64,000 nt of DNA from a bacterium (GCA_020849855.1 JADZFO010000040.1:62001-126000); one strand, 5' to 3'; positions 26,522 through 38,499 are shown, counted from the stretch's first letter. Translations and numbers: made by a program. The notes: generated by a model from the letters alone, not told the origin.

Positions 26522-27382
26522 CTAGGGCTCTTTGCTCAGGCCCATGAAGAAGCGCAGCCAGCGGCCGGCGCCCGGGACTTCATCCTGACGCTCGGCGAAG
26601 CGGTCATGCAGGCGCTGGTAATAGCGGATCGGGCGCAGCAGCACCACCGCGGTGGCCAGGGCCATGCTGTAGAGCACCATCAGGATCAGGAGCTGATAGA
26701 ACACCGCCGGCCCGCCGGGGCTGAGGCTGGAGATGACGATGCCCGCCACCGTGCCGGTGAGGATCAGCAGGATCAAAAGCCACCACAGAGCCCGCCAGGA
26801 GCGCATGCGTTCACGGGCGCCGTCGACAACCCGGGCGTTGGCGCCAAAGAGGCTGCCTTCCACGCTCATGTGCTGCTTCTCATCGGCGACAAAAAGCAGG
26901 GAGACGACGATCTCATCGCCAGGCCCGAGGCGGTCGAAGTCCACCTTGCAGTAAACATCGTTCCCGCGGAATAGCGGGCTTAGCGTGACCTTGGCCTTGG
27001 GGCTGAGCAGCTTGTTGAAGCCGATATAGCGGCAGTTGGCGCCGCCGATGATAAAGCCCTGCTTGTCGGGGATGTCGGCTTCGCTGATGTCCTCGCTGCC
27101 GGTATTGCGCAGGTAGAGGTAAGTCGCCCAGAGCCAGCGCGGCTCGGTGCCCTTGTAGGTCACCTTTAGCGGGATGTTGCGGTTGGAGAAATCCAGGATG
27201 TCGATGTACTGGGTGTGGTGGTCCCAGGTCAGATGGCGGCTGCGCTGAAACTTGGGCAGGCTCCGCGCCAGCACCCAGAGCGCGAAGACCAGCGCACTGA
27301 GGGCGAAGAGGATGGCCCAGAAAGTGACCCGCGGGTCAGCGAACGCAGCCGGAAGGTCCAGCTCGATCCACCCAATGGACAT
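26522..27382 (-). CDS. Hypothetical membrane protein, three transmembrane helices
   Basis: 286 residues. One N-terminal helix (VTFWAILFALSALVFALWVLA), a soluble middle of about 150 residues made mostly of strands (IDILDFSNRNIPLKVTYKG, WLWATYLYLRNTGSEDIS, DEIVVSLLFVADEKQ), and two C-terminal helices (ALWWLLILLILTGTVAGIVI and YQLLILMVLYSMALATAVVLL). The middle part resembles a beta-sandwich of the kind that recurs in envelope proteins. No family recognised. ATG 27382 lies 6 nt after TAGTCT. Convergent with miaA and transcribed alone. Confidence 0.6.
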   Translation of the reverse strand: MSIGWIELDLPAAFADPRVTFWAILFALSALVFALWVLARSLPKFQRSRHLTWDHHTQYIDILDFSNRNIPLKVTYKGTEPRWLWATYLYLRNTGSEDISEADIPDKQGFIIGGANCRYIGFNKLLSPKAKVTLSPLFRGNDVYCKVDFDRLGPGDEIVVSLLFVADEKQHMSVEGSLFGANARVVDGARERMRSWRALWWLLILLILTGTVAGIVISSLSPGGPAVFYQLLILMVLYSMALATAVVLLRPIRYYQRLHDRFAERQDEVPGAGRWLRFFMGLSKEP

Positions 27383-27388
27383 AGCCCT

Positions 27389-27394
27389 AGACTA
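27389..27394 (-). promoter_or_regulatory. -10-like box 6 nt before the gene ending at 26522
   Basis: TAGTCT on the minus strand, 6 nt, then ATG. Confidence 0.45.
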
Positions 27395-27447
27395 GCGCAT
27401 TTCCGGCGCAGAATCGCCGCCTTTACCAATTTGAAACTCGGGCCTTC

Positions 27448-29193
27448 TCAGCGCAGCTCAAGCAGCACAAAGCCGTTGGGGTCGGCGATCATCTGATAGC
27501 GAGGCTGTCCCGGCAGGCGAATTCCGATATTGCAGCCGAACTCCTCACCCGGCTTGCAGTCAAGCTCCGGAAAGACGCTGCGGCTCAGTGTCAGCTTCAC
27601 GCCCTGCTGGAAGACGCCCTGCGGCCCGGGCAGCTCAAAGCCGAGCTGCTCGGCGCGCACCGCGTTCGGGTCCTCCCGCGGCCCCTCGGTGTGGCCATCG
27701 GCCACATTGCGGATGATCTTCGTGATCCCGGCGCGGCTCAGCTCGATGCGGTAGTTGTCGTTCCCGCTGAACCAGCCGTCGTTGTCGAAATCGAAGTTCA
27801 GGCGCAGCTCGGCATCGGCCCAGTCCGGCCCCGGGCGCAGCATCTTGTCGGCCCGCGGCCACAAGAGCAGGATCGTCAGGGCCTTGTCCTGCTCATAGCC
27901 CATCTGCACGGCGAAGTCCGGTGCCTGCGCTGCGAGTGATGGCGCTATGTACAGCTCGCTCAGCGGGTCAGGCGTGAAGGTGTTGGCTACGGCGCTCTCG
28001 TCAGGGTGGTCTTCCAGCCAGCCAGGCGGGATGGACTGCATGCCGATCTTTCCGCTCCAGGGCAGGGCGGGGTACTCGTCCAGTGCATCGCTCAGCCCAT
28101 CGCCATCAGTGTCGGGGTTCTTTGGGTCGCAGTAGCGCAGTGACTGATGCAGGCGCTCGCCATGGCCTTCGCGGTTGCCGTTGCCCAGCAGCATCTCCTG
28201 GCGGTCGCTCAGGCCATCGCTGTCGCTGTCGGCCTTGCTGCTGTCGGGATCGGTGCTGAGGCCCAGGGCGTGCAGTTCATCGCTGTAGTCCGGCACCAGA
28301 TCGCCATCCGCATCGGCCCACTGGCGCAGCTCGCCCCACTGCAGATCAGCCCAGTCGCGCTCCTTGCAGCGCCGCAGGATATAGCTCATGCAGTCGAAGT
28401 GCTCGCCAAAGCGCGCGATATTGCCCTCGGAGAGCGCCAGGTGGTTGAACCAGTGCTCGCGGATCCCGCTGACATGGAAGAGGCTGTCCACGGCATGGCC
28501 GAACTCATGGCACATCAGCCAGTCGCTGCCGCAGGCATGCTCGGCCGGCGGGGCGGCCCACCAGCTCACCGGCGCCAGGCGTTTCTTACCGTCCGCGCCC
28601 CAGGTAAAGCCGCCCCCGCCGCGCACGCGCTTAAGCTGTCCGCTGGCCTTGTCCCAGCTGTAAAGCACCAGGATCTGGACCACGCCGTCATACTTCGCTC
28701 GGGCTGAGGCGACAGGCTCCACTTCCACCGGGCCGAAGTAAGGCGCATCGCTGGCCGCGATGCTGCTGCGCAGGCTAGGGCGGAACTCCAGCTGCCAGTC
28801 ATAGTTCAGCACGCAGTTGAAGCGGCTGTTGCGCCAGTAGAACTCGGCGCAGTCGTCCATCTGCCGGCGCACGCGTTCGGCTTCTTTCTCCATCAGCTCG
28901 CGGCGGCCAAACTCGCTGGCGGACAGCTCGTTGAGCAGACTGGCGTGCACAGCTTCTGGATTTGCGCCGTTCAGGGGCACGGCGTACTCGCCCTTTTCAT
29001 CCGCCTGGTCCGCCAGCACGCAGCCATAGTAGAAGACCTTGACGTTCAGCTGGCGGTAGGAACTGTCCGCCGGGCCGACCCAGTTGCCGGGTGCCTCGGC
29101 GGCAATAGCCGGCGCGGTTAGCAGCGCTGTGAGGGCCAGGCCCAGCAGCAGCAGCGAGAGCGGACTCCGAGGGGATGCAGCAGTGCAGCACAT
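27448..29193 (-). CDS. Exported HEXXH protein with calcium-binding (thrombospondin type 3-like) repeats
   Basis: 581 residues. The signal peptide is about 1-31, ending APAIAA. HEFGH (229-233) is a zincin HEXXH motif, and the context LMCHEFGHAVDSLFH supports metallopeptidase ancestry. Residues about 293-378 contain Asp-rich repeats (DADGDLVPDYSDE, DSDSDGLSDRQE, DTDGDGLSDALDE), typical Ca2+-binding type 3 repeats of secreted proteins. A beta-rich C-terminal domain follows, with LNFDFDNDGWFSGNDNYRI. I cannot assign the third zinc ligand. Probably periplasmic or secreted. The start is chosen for the signal peptide and for TACAAT 6 nt before the ATG. Confidence 0.75.
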   Translation of the reverse strand: MCCTAASPRSPLSLLLLGLALTALLTAPAIAAEAPGNWVGPADSSYRQLNVKVFYYGCVLADQADEKGEYAVPLNGANPEAVHASLLNELSASEFGRRELMEKEAERVRRQMDDCAEFYWRNSRFNCVLNYDWQLEFRPSLRSSIAASDAPYFGPVEVEPVASARAKYDGVVQILVLYSWDKASGQLKRVRGGGGFTWGADGKKRLAPVSWWAAPPAEHACGSDWLMCHEFGHAVDSLFHVSGIREHWFNHLALSEGNIARFGEHFDCMSYILRRCKERDWADLQWGELRQWADADGDLVPDYSDELHALGLSTDPDSSKADSDSDGLSDRQEMLLGNGNREGHGERLHQSLRYCDPKNPDTDGDGLSDALDEYPALPWSGKIGMQSIPPGWLEDHPDESAVANTFTPDPLSELYIAPSLAAQAPDFAVQMGYEQDKALTILLLWPRADKMLRPGPDWADAELRLNFDFDNDGWFSGNDNYRIELSRAGITKIIRNVADGHTEGPREDPNAVRAEQLGFELPGPQGVFQQGVKLTLSRSVFPELDCKPGEEFGCNIGIRLPGQPRYQMIADPNGFVLLELR

Positions 29194-29199
29194 CGGCTG

Positions 29200-29205
29200 A
29201 TTGTA
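29200..29205 (-). promoter_or_regulatory. -10-like box 6 nt before the HEXXH gene
   Basis: TACAAT on the minus strand, 6 nt, then ATG. Confidence 0.55.
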
Positions 29206-29297
29206 AAGCAACGGCGGGCTTGCGCCCGCCGTATCTCTCAGGTTGTATGCATTAGTGAGCTGTGCTTCATAATCCGGCAAGAGCCGGGAAAGAAGCC

Positions 29298-30038
29298 TTA
29301 GTGGCGGTTGCCACGCCCGCGGCCACGGCCCTTGCCGCGTCCACGGTCACGGTCGCGGTCATCCCGGTCCCAGCCGCGGTTATCGTGGCGGTCCCAGCCA
29401 TGGTTGTGGTCCCCGTGGCCGCACCACTCGTTCCTGTCGTGGTCATACCAGCGCTCCTTATCCCACCAGTCGCGGTCGTCGCTCCACCAGCGGGCCGCCT
29501 GCCAGGCGCCATAGTAGTCGGTCAGCTCGCCGCCCAGTTCGCGCTGATAGCGCCGGGCCATGTTACGGGACTTGAAAGCCAGGATCGGCAGGTCGCCGTC
29601 CAGACCGTCGTTCCAGTCCGCGCCCACCAGGTACCAGGCGTCGCGGGCGTCGATCATGCGCTCCCGGCGGCTGTTGTAGGTGGCGAAGTCCAGCACGCGG
29701 AAATCGCTAAGGCGGTCCCAGTCGCGGTCGCGGTCGCCGATCTCGATCATCGCGTGGCCGATGCTGATGAAGTGTCCGCCGCCGATGCGCACATCGTCAA
29801 AGCGGATCTCCACCCGCGTCGGGCTGTCATCCCAGTAGCGGCTGTAGTAAGCGTCGCTGTCGTAGTCCCGCCAGCGGCTGCGGGAGGCGCTGCGTTCGTT
29901 GTCGTCGAGCGAGGCGACCCCGCCCTCGGCGGCCTGGGCGCCCGTAGCGCCCAGCAGCGGCAGCGCGAAGAGTGCGCCGGCCAGCATTGCTGACTTCCAC
30001 TTCAGACCTTTGCCAATCCAGACAAGTAACCCTTTCAT
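29298..30038 (-). CDS. Exported protein with NosL-like segment and Arg/Asp/Gly-rich tail
   Basis: 246 residues. Signal peptide about 1-36 (KSAMLAGALFALPLLGATGAQA). The segment DLPILAFKSRNMARRYQRELGGELTDY resembles the end of NosL-type copper chaperone domains, where a phrase on missing-data and GG is typical; this is weak. The last 70 residues are Trp/Asp/Arg-rich (WSDDRDWWDKERWYDHDRNE), with several His, and then RGRGKGRGRGRG. The tail may bind RNA, polyanions or metal. Start supported by AAGGAG six nt upstream. Transcribed alone. Confidence 0.5.
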   Translation of the reverse strand: MKGLLVWIGKGLKWKSAMLAGALFALPLLGATGAQAAEGGVASLDDNERSASRSRWRDYDSDAYYSRYWDDSPTRVEIRFDDVRIGGGHFISIGHAMIEIGDRDRDWDRLSDFRVLDFATYNSRRERMIDARDAWYLVGADWNDGLDGDLPILAFKSRNMARRYQRELGGELTDYYGAWQAARWWSDDRDWWDKERWYDHDRNEWCGHGDHNHGWDRHDNRGWDRDDRDRDRGRGKGRGRGRGNRH

Positions 30039-30167
30039 CTTTTCTCCTTAGGATGGTCTGGCCTGATGGCCTGCCACTCCTCCCGATAGAAGCGACGATG
30101 GGGCATAGTAGCTTGTTCGAGGGCCGAGAGAGCTGAGAAATGCTGGCCGCAGCCCGGGGGTCTCTGC

Positions 30168-30173
30168 TATGCT
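30168..30173 (+). promoter_or_regulatory. -10-like box 6 nt before the phosphodiester glycosidase gene
   Basis: TATGCT with TGC before it, then 6 nt to ATG. The 19 nt ending at the ATG match those before the gene at 6950 at 17 positions. Confidence 0.55.
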
Positions 30174-30179
30174 GGGCTC

Positions 30180-31430
30180 ATGCTCCTCTCAGCGGCCACG
30201 GTGTGGCCATCCAGGCATCCAGTCCCGCTTGTGCTGGCCCTTGCAGTGCTGCTGGGCCTTTCGCTGCAGCCGGTTCCTGCCCGCGCCGCGGGCCGCCTCA
30301 GCAGCCCGGCCGGCAGCGCTCCAGCCGCCTTTAACTGGAGCATCGAGAACGAGAAGACCGAGAAAGCCGCTGACGGGGTGGACTACCACAAGTACTACCT
30401 CAAGACCAGCCGCGGCGGGATGAACCTGCACGCTGTGCGGATCAAGGCCGGGGCGCGCTATTCCCTGCGCCCGGTAATCGCCAACAACCAGCTCAACACG
30501 GTCAGCCATGTGGACAAGCTGGCGCAGAAGGTCGGCGCCGTCGCGGCGATCAACGGCGGCTTCTTTGACACCGGCAAGACCCGCCTGCCCGTGGGCCTGG
30601 TGAAGATCAAGCGCCGCATCATCTTCGAGCAGTTCCTCAACCGCGCCGTGCTGGGCATTGATGAATACGGCGCGCTGCACTTCGACCGCTTCCGCCTGCA
30701 CAGCTCGGTCTATATCCCGGCGCTGGACGTCAGCAGCCCCGTCTTTGGCTACAACCGTAAACGCAAGGCCGGTGAGCTGATCGTCTACACGCCGGAATAC
30801 GGCCCGGCGACGCGCACCAACGAGTTCGGCGTTGAGCTGATCCTGCACCGCATCAGCCCGGAGAACGTACCGGCGCCGCTGATCCTGATGGAGCCCGACC
30901 GCTACATCATCACCGGCGTGAGCCAGAGCGACACGGCGATCCCTGACGACGGCGTGGTGCTGAGCATCCACAAGCCGGCCCTGGACCAGCTTGAGTGGAT
31001 CAAGCAGCTTTACCTCGGCATGGAGCTGCAGCTTAAGAGCAACGTGCCGGAAGGCTGGGAGAGCTATCCCTACCTGCTGGGCGGCGGGCCGCTGATGCTG
31101 CGCAGCGGCAAGGTGGTGCTGGACGCCAAGACCGAGGGCTTTGGCAAGTACTTCTCCGGGGCCAATGCCCGCACGGCCGTGGGCGCCTCGCCCGCTGGCG
31201 ATATGTGCGTCATCGTGGTGGACAAGGGCGGCGGCTCCGGCGGGGCGACCTGGGATGAGCTGGCCGTGCTCTGCCGCGACCTGCTGGGCCTCAGCGAGTG
31301 CATGGGCTTTGATGGCGGCGGCAGCAGCACGCTCTTTGTGAACGATGCGGTGGTCAATGGGCCGACCGGCGGCGGTCAGCGCAAGGTGGCGAACATCCTG
31401 GCCGTAGTTCCGATGGACAAGTTCCTCTAA
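30180..31430 (+). CDS. Exported phosphodiester glycosidase (NAGPA/DUF2233) family protein
   Basis: 416 residues. Signal peptide about 1-37 (LVLALAVLLGLSLQPVPARAA). The NAGPA domain covers roughly 75-416: VAAINGGFFDTGKTRLPVGL, YPYLLGGGPLMLRSGK, RTAVGASPAGDMCVIVV and MGFDGGGSSTLFV are its conserved segments. The family cleaves sugar phosphodiesters such as uncovered GlcNAc-1-phosphates, and many bacterial members act on cell-envelope or exopolysaccharide material. No neighbours support a specific substrate. The ATG follows TATGCT by 6 nt. Confidence 0.85.
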   Translation: MLLSAATVWPSRHPVPLVLALAVLLGLSLQPVPARAAGRLSSPAGSAPAAFNWSIENEKTEKAADGVDYHKYYLKTSRGGMNLHAVRIKAGARYSLRPVIANNQLNTVSHVDKLAQKVGAVAAINGGFFDTGKTRLPVGLVKIKRRIIFEQFLNRAVLGIDEYGALHFDRFRLHSSVYIPALDVSSPVFGYNRKRKAGELIVYTPEYGPATRTNEFGVELILHRISPENVPAPLILMEPDRYIITGVSQSDTAIPDDGVVLSIHKPALDQLEWIKQLYLGMELQLKSNVPEGWESYPYLLGGGPLMLRSGKVVLDAKTEGFGKYFSGANARTAVGASPAGDMCVIVVDKGGGSGGATWDELAVLCRDLLGLSECMGFDGGGSSTLFVNDAVVNGPTGGGQRKVANILAVVPMDKFL

Positions 31431-31441
31431 CTGAGCCTTGA

Positions 31442-31465
31442 GGAGCGCGGAGCATTGCTCCGCTC
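31442..31465. repeat. Hairpin repeat related to the 20152 array
   Basis: GGAGC followed by GCGGAGC-ATT-GCTCCGC. Perfect 7-bp stem, 3-nt loop, 11 bp behind a stop codon; possibly works as a transcript end. Confidence 0.6.
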
Positions 31466-31517
31466 ATCATTGGCCAGTGCCGCCGAAGATACACAGGGCG
31501 CATTCACGCGCGCTGCT

Positions 31518-31886
31518 CTAGTGTTCTTCTCCCGGGTTGACGATCTGCCACCAGTGCCCGTCGGGGTCCGTGAAGCAGGGGCAGCCGCTGTCCTCGCCGT
31601 TTAGCGCCAGCCCGCGGGCGCGCAGCGTGGCCAGGCATTCCTCCAGCGCATCGGTATACAGCACTATGGCGCTGTGCGCCTGCTGATAAGTAGCCGCCGG
31701 GGCGGGCCGGCTTTCAGAAGCCGGGCGCAGCAGGATCTCGCGCTCGCCGCAGGAAAGCCAGATATAGCGCGGCGGCCCCTCGGGCGGGCCCTGCTCGGCC
31801 ACCAGCTCAAAGCCCAGCACGCCAGTGTAAAAGTCCCGGCTGGCCAGCGGGTCGCTGACGAAAAGCTCCGTGTGTCCAATGCGCAT
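31518..31886 (-). CDS. VOC/glyoxalase superfamily protein
   Basis: 122 residues, one vicinal-oxygen-chelate domain. [29 protein letters not shown] is the standard first beta-alpha-beta, with H5 in metal-ligand position. [13 protein letters not shown] is the standard last strand, where Q is seen in place of the usual E. The family includes glyoxalases, antibiotic-binding proteins and dioxygenases; the substrate cannot be told. The only start support is GGGGAAG 3 nt before the ATG. Divergent from the aldo/keto reductase with a small inverted-repeat element between them. Confidence 0.8.
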   Translation of the reverse strand: MRIGHTELFVSDPLASRDFYTGVLGFELVAEQGPPEGPPRYIWLSCGEREILLRPASESRPAPAATYQQAHSAIVLYTDALEECLATLRARGLALNGEDSGCPCFTDPDGHWWQIVNPGEEH

Positions 31887-31897
31887 GCACTTCCCCT

Positions 31898-31972
31898 GCA
31901 GGGGCCGATCTTATGTCGGCCCAGGACATGTGTTCTCAACAAGACTTGGGCCGGCACAAGGTCGGCCCCTAC
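31898..31972. mobile_element. 75-bp element with 25-bp imperfect terminal inverted repeats
   Basis: Left arm 31898-31922 and right arm 31948-31972 are complementary at 21 of 25 positions; the outer ends read GCAGGGGC and GTAGGGGC. It is non-coding and lies between two divergent genes, 10 bp before the -10 of the aldo/keto reductase. It resembles the longer element at 40029. Confidence 0.5.
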
Positions 31973-31982
31973 ATCCAGAGCC

Positions 31983-31988
31983 TACAAT
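31983..31988 (+). promoter_or_regulatory. -10-like box 6 nt before the aldo/keto reductase
   Basis: TACAAT, 6 nt, then ATG. Confidence 0.55.
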
Positions 31989-31994
31989 AAGCCC

Positions 31995-33047
31995 ATGCGT
32001 AACGTCAGCCTCGGGAAAACGGGTCTGTCAGTCTCGGCCATCGGCCTGGGCTGCATGGGGATGAGCGACTTCTACGGCGAGAACGCCGACTGGGGCCGCC
32101 GCAGCGAGACCGAAGCGGAGTCGCTGGCCACCATCCGCCAGGCGCTCAGCGAGGGCCTGAACTTCATCGACACCGCGGACGTTTACGGCAACGGGCACAA
32201 CGAGCAGCTCGTCGGCAGGGCCCTGCGGGAGCACATGGAAGCCGGCGGGCGCCGCGAGGACGCCGTGGTCTGCACCAAGTTCGGCAATGTGCGCGGCGAT
32301 GACGGCTCCTGGCAGGGCGTGAACGGCAGCCCGGACTATGTGCGGATGGCCTGCGAGCGCAGCCTGCGCAGCCTGGGCCTTGACCACATAGACCTCTACT
32401 ACCAGCACCGTGTCGACCCGGCGACACCCATCGAGGAGACCGTCGGGGCGATGGCGCAGCTTGTCCAGCAGGGCAAAGTGCGATTCATTGGCCTCAGCGA
32501 GGCCGGCGTGGATACCCTGCGGCGGGCCTGCACAGTGCATCCTGTCGCCGCTCTGCAGACCGAGTACTCGCTGTGGACCCGCGACCCCGAGCAGGAGCAT
32601 CTGCGCGTCTGTGCTGAGCTGGGCATCACCTTCGTGGCCTACAGCCCACTGGGCCGCGGCTTCCTGACCGGCACGATCCGCGATGACGACACCCTGGCCT
32701 TCAACGACAGCCGCCGCCTGCACCCGCGTTTCAGCTCCGAGGCGATTGAGCACAACCTGCAGCTGGTCGAGGCCATCGAGTCGATCGCCGGCGCCCACGG
32801 CTGCACACCCGCGCAGTGCGCGCTGGCCTGGCTGCTTGCGCAGAGCGGCAACGGCGGGCCGGACCTGCGGCCGACAGTGCTGCCCATCCCCGGCACCAAG
32901 CGCCGCGAGCGCCTGGGCGAGAACATCGGGGCGCTGAGCGTCAGCTTGAGCGTTGAAGAACTGGAGCGCCTGAGCCAGGCCGCGCCTCCCGGCTGGGCCA
33001 TGGGCACGCGCTACCCGGAGCGCAGCATGCAGGCACTGAACCGCTAG
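31995..33047 (+). CDS. Aldo/keto reductase
   Basis: 350-residue NADPH-dependent oxidoreductase of the AKR superfamily. The catalytic tetrad is complete: D59 and Y64 ([12 protein letters not shown]), K95 (VCTKFGN) and H138 (YYQHRVDP). The C-terminal cofactor-binding part has [21 protein letters not shown]. It is closest to the AKR13/YajO-like group that reduces aldehydes. The ATG is chosen because TACAAT ends 6 nt before it and [19 protein letters not shown] is the usual start. Convergent with nhaA, gap 9 bp. Confidence 0.93.
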   Translation: MRNVSLGKTGLSVSAIGLGCMGMSDFYGENADWGRRSETEAESLATIRQALSEGLNFIDTADVYGNGHNEQLVGRALREHMEAGGRREDAVVCTKFGNVRGDDGSWQGVNGSPDYVRMACERSLRSLGLDHIDLYYQHRVDPATPIEETVGAMAQLVQQGKVRFIGLSEAGVDTLRRACTVHPVAALQTEYSLWTRDPEQEHLRVCAELGITFVAYSPLGRGFLTGTIRDDDTLAFNDSRRLHPRFSSEAIEHNLQLVEAIESIAGAHGCTPAQCALAWLLAQSGNGGPDLRPTVLPIPGTKRRERLGENIGALSVSLSVEELERLSQAAPPGWAMGTRYPERSMQALNR

Positions 33048-33056
33048 TAATCCGGA

Positions 33057-34427
33057 CTAGGCGCTGCTTTCCTTGGCTGCTGATGCAGTGGTCCTGCGCA
33101 TGGCCATGAAACCGGCAGTTCCGCTGATCAGTGAACCCAGCAGTACGCCAATTTTGGCCTGGTCCAGCAATTCACTGCCGCCGCTGAAGGCAAGGTTGGA
33201 TATGAACAGCGACATTGTGAAGCCGATGCCGCACAGCAGGCTGACCGCATATACCTGCTTCCAGCTCACATTCGCCGGCAGTTCAGCCAGCTTCAGCCGT
33301 ACTGCCAGCCAGCTGAAGCTGTAAACGCCAAGCTGCTTTCCGAGGAACAGGCCCAAGAGGGTGCCCAGGGTGACCGGGCTGAGCAGCAGCGCTCCAAGGT
33401 TGCTGCCGCCAAGCGCAATGCCGGCGTTGGCAAAGGCGAAGACAGGCATGATGAAGTAGGCAACTGGGGAATGCAGAGCGCGCTCCATGTGCTCCAGGGG
33501 CGACTCCACCTGCTGACAGGCGCTCTCAAGGTCCATAACGGAGTCTTCCTGCAACTCCTTGGACTGGTGCTTGTGGTCAAGCTTCTTCAGTCCCAGCTTA
33601 AGCTGGCTCAGGCTTCGGCTTACCTTGTCTGCGAAGTCCGCAAGTCCGATACGGCTGCGGGCTGGGATAGTCAGCGCCAGGAGCACACCCGCGATGGTAG
33701 CGTGGATCCCGCTCTGAAACAGTGCCAGCCACAGGACAAGACCCAGCAGCATATACACCGGCAGGGCGCGGATTCCCGCGAGGTTGGCCAGCGCGGCCAG
33801 GCCGAAGGCGCCAAGCCCGATCCACAGCGCGGAGAGGTTGAGGTCCGAAGTGTAGAAGATGGCGATAACCAGCACGGCTCCCAGGTCATCGATGATCGCC
33901 AGGGCCGCGAGGAAGACCTTCAGCGCGACCGGCACGCCGCGGCCGGCCAGCGCCAGCACACCCAGCGCGAAGGCGATATCGGTCGCCATCGGTATGCCCC
34001 AGCCGGCGGTAGCTTCAGGGCTGTGCTGGTTGAAGGCAAAGTAGATCAACGCCGGAACCAGCATGCCGCCAAGAGCGGCGACAATGGGCAGCATGGCCTG
34101 CTTAAGCGTTGACAGCTCGCCGATCAGAATCTCGCGTTTGATCTCCAGACCGACAAGGAAGAAGAAGAGCGCCATCAAACCGTCATTGATCCAGTGGTGC
34201 AGATCCAGGTCGAGGCTGTAGGAATTGAAGCCAATGCTGATATGGTGATGCCAAAGGGCGAAATAGCTGTCGGCCCAGGGCGAGTTCGCCCAGAGCATCG
34301 CCAGCAGCGCGCAGGCCATCAGCAGGATCCCGCTGCTGCTTTCTATCTCGGCAAAAGCCTCAAAGCGTCCACGCAGCACTTCGCCAAGCACTGCGCGGAT
34401 TGGTCTATCTGAAGATTTGCGTGCCAT
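33057..34427 (-). CDS. nhaA: Na+/H+ antiporter NhaA
   Basis: 456-residue inner-membrane antiporter that exchanges two protons per sodium for pH and salt homeostasis. The ion-binding acids are D180 and D181 in AIIDDLGAVLVIAIFY (D163/D164 in E. coli), and D150 in MATDIAFALG matches D133. FFFLVGLEIKREILIGELS is the other family signature. It is about 65 residues longer than E. coli NhaA, partly from a polar loop about 265-305 (KKLDHKHQSKELQEDSVMD). Start ATG lies 9 nt after TAGACT. Confidence 0.95.
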   Translation of the reverse strand: MARKSSDRPIRAVLGEVLRGRFEAFAEIESSSGILLMACALLAMLWANSPWADSYFALWHHHISIGFNSYSLDLDLHHWINDGLMALFFFLVGLEIKREILIGELSTLKQAMLPIVAALGGMLVPALIYFAFNQHSPEATAGWGIPMATDIAFALGVLALAGRGVPVALKVFLAALAIIDDLGAVLVIAIFYTSDLNLSALWIGLGAFGLAALANLAGIRALPVYMLLGLVLWLALFQSGIHATIAGVLLALTIPARSRIGLADFADKVSRSLSQLKLGLKKLDHKHQSKELQEDSVMDLESACQQVESPLEHMERALHSPVAYFIMPVFAFANAGIALGGSNLGALLLSPVTLGTLLGLFLGKQLGVYSFSWLAVRLKLAELPANVSWKQVYAVSLLCGIGFTMSLFISNLAFSGGSELLDQAKIGVLLGSLISGTAGFMAMRRTTASAAKESSA

Positions 34428-34436
34428 GCGCGAAGC

Positions 34437-34442
34437 AGTCTA
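34437..34442 (-). promoter_or_regulatory. -10-like box 9 nt before nhaA
   Basis: TAGACT on the minus strand, 9 nt, then ATG. Confidence 0.4.
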
Positions 34443-34634
34443 CCTGCAGGCATAGACCGGACCCTGAGCGCTGCATTTAAGGCGCTGATGTTCCTTGCGG
34501 AACCGCACACGCTCACCCCTGGCCACCACCGTAAGGTCATGGAAGAGCTGTGGTGTCCTGGCCTGCCTGTCAGCGACTGGCAGGCATAAGCCTCGCCCTG
34601 CCACAGCATTTGCCAGCCAAAGCATCTAAGGGAG

Positions 34635-34682
34635 AACAGGCGTGCAGAAGAGCAGGCGTGCAGAAGAGCAGGCGTGCAAAAG
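34635..34682 (+). repeat. Three 16-bp tandem repeats
   Basis: Units of the form AGCAGGCGTGCAGAAG start at 34635, 34651 and 34667, with one change in the first and one in the last. A partial fourth follows. Intergenic. Confidence 0.85.
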
Positions 34683-34959
34683 GGCAGGGGGGAAAAAGGG
34701 GTTTGTTTGCTTGAAGTAAGTAAACAGGTACTGCGTTTGGTGGAACGAGAAGCAACAAGTCGTATCTCGTAGCGAATCTTGAAACCTCTCCTTCCGGTAA
34801 ATCCCCGGCGCCAGATGCTCCATATGCTACGCATACGGGCGTCCACCGGACTGCGCCGTCCAGCCAGACGGCAGCACCCTAAGTCCCCATTTCAGCGGCT
34901 CACCTGGCAGCGGCCTTAGCCTTTACCAGCGGGGCAGGGTAAGAAAGAAGAGGTGAAAT

Positions 34960-37896
<2,937 letters not shown>

Positions 37897-37948
37897 ATTC
37901 CACCTCGTCTCGACACCTTAAGTGGCGGGAACCCCGCTTGGAAAGATG

Positions 37949-38091
37949 CCGCTCCAGTAGGAGCGGGAGATGAAATTGATACATTTAAGAGCGATATTGC
38001 TGCGAGATACAAATATCTCGTTGCCTAGTCACGACGCGACGTAAGGACGTCGCGTCATCAAACGCGATGCATCTTGAGGAAATGCATCGCG
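37949..38091 (-). repeat. Four perfect hairpins in the 23S leader
   Basis: 37949-37966 (7-bp stem, CCGCTCC/GGAGCGG), 38003-38020 (7 bp, CGAGATA/TATCTCG), 38033-38056 (10 bp, GACGCGACGT/ACGTCGCGTC) and 38063-38091 (10 bp, CGCGATGCAT/ATGCATCGCG). All lie between the promoter and the mature 5' end, so they would be in the precursor RNA. Confidence 0.8.
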
Positions 38092-38192
38092 CCCATTCCA
38101 CCAAACGCAGTTTTCAATGTACCTGTTTGCGGACCGGATCAGGGACCGCTGCCCGCGCTGCGCTCGGCGAACCGTCGCGGCAGGGGATGGGA

Positions 38193-38220
38193 ATTCTAGC
38201 ATCGGCACCGTGGAAGTCAA
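38193..38220 (-). promoter_or_regulatory. Strong sigma70-like promoter for the solitary 23S rRNA
   Basis: On the minus strand TTGACT and TAGAAT are 16 nt apart, with TGC just before the -10 (extended -10). A start near 38186 gives a leader of about 290 nt before the mature 5' end. Confidence 0.7.
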
Positions 38221-38499
38221 TACTTCTGGCGCAAATTAGCCGAATTCTCCCCGGAAGCCCCGGATTTCGCCGCCCTTGCGGTCCTCCGCGCTTCCTGCTC
38301 GAGAGATTACCGCAGAGCGCAGGGCTCTATCGCAGAATCTCCGTTAGACCCTGCGCAGCCCGGCTGCGCGGTCAAAACCAGATGCGGTCCCGCAATTTGC
38401 CGGGCCGGACTCTGGCGAGCTTAAGCTGTTACCACGTTTCATGCTGCCATGTGTTAAGTGCTCGGAAAAACCGCGAGGTTTCTGTGGCGCGCCGGCAGC

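Larger units (their letters stand above)
34428..34959. other. 532-bp gap downstream of the 23S rRNA gene; no 5S rRNA seen
   Basis: Between nhaA and the 3' end of the 23S gene. I looked on both strands for 5S rRNA landmarks and found none. It holds the nhaA -10 box, a 7-bp hairpin (34561-34585, GCCTGCC/GGCAGGC), three 16-bp repeats and, on the 23S coding strand near 34690-34735, a weak hairpin followed by a T-run that may end the rRNA transcript. Confidence 0.6.
37897..38499 (-). other. Leader and promoter region of the 23S gene, 603 bp, no CDS
   Basis: Between trpS and the 23S gene, both on the minus strand. It contains the promoter at 38193-38220, a TTGAAAACT spacer-like motif on the rRNA strand (about 38109-38120), four perfect hairpins, and on the trpS side a GCGCAGC/GCTGCGC hairpin near 38350 that may end trpS. 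No open frame shows coding bias. Confidence 0.7.

Noticed and set aside
34428..34959. 5S rRNA downstream of 23S
   Set aside because: No 5S landmarks found on the relevant strand.
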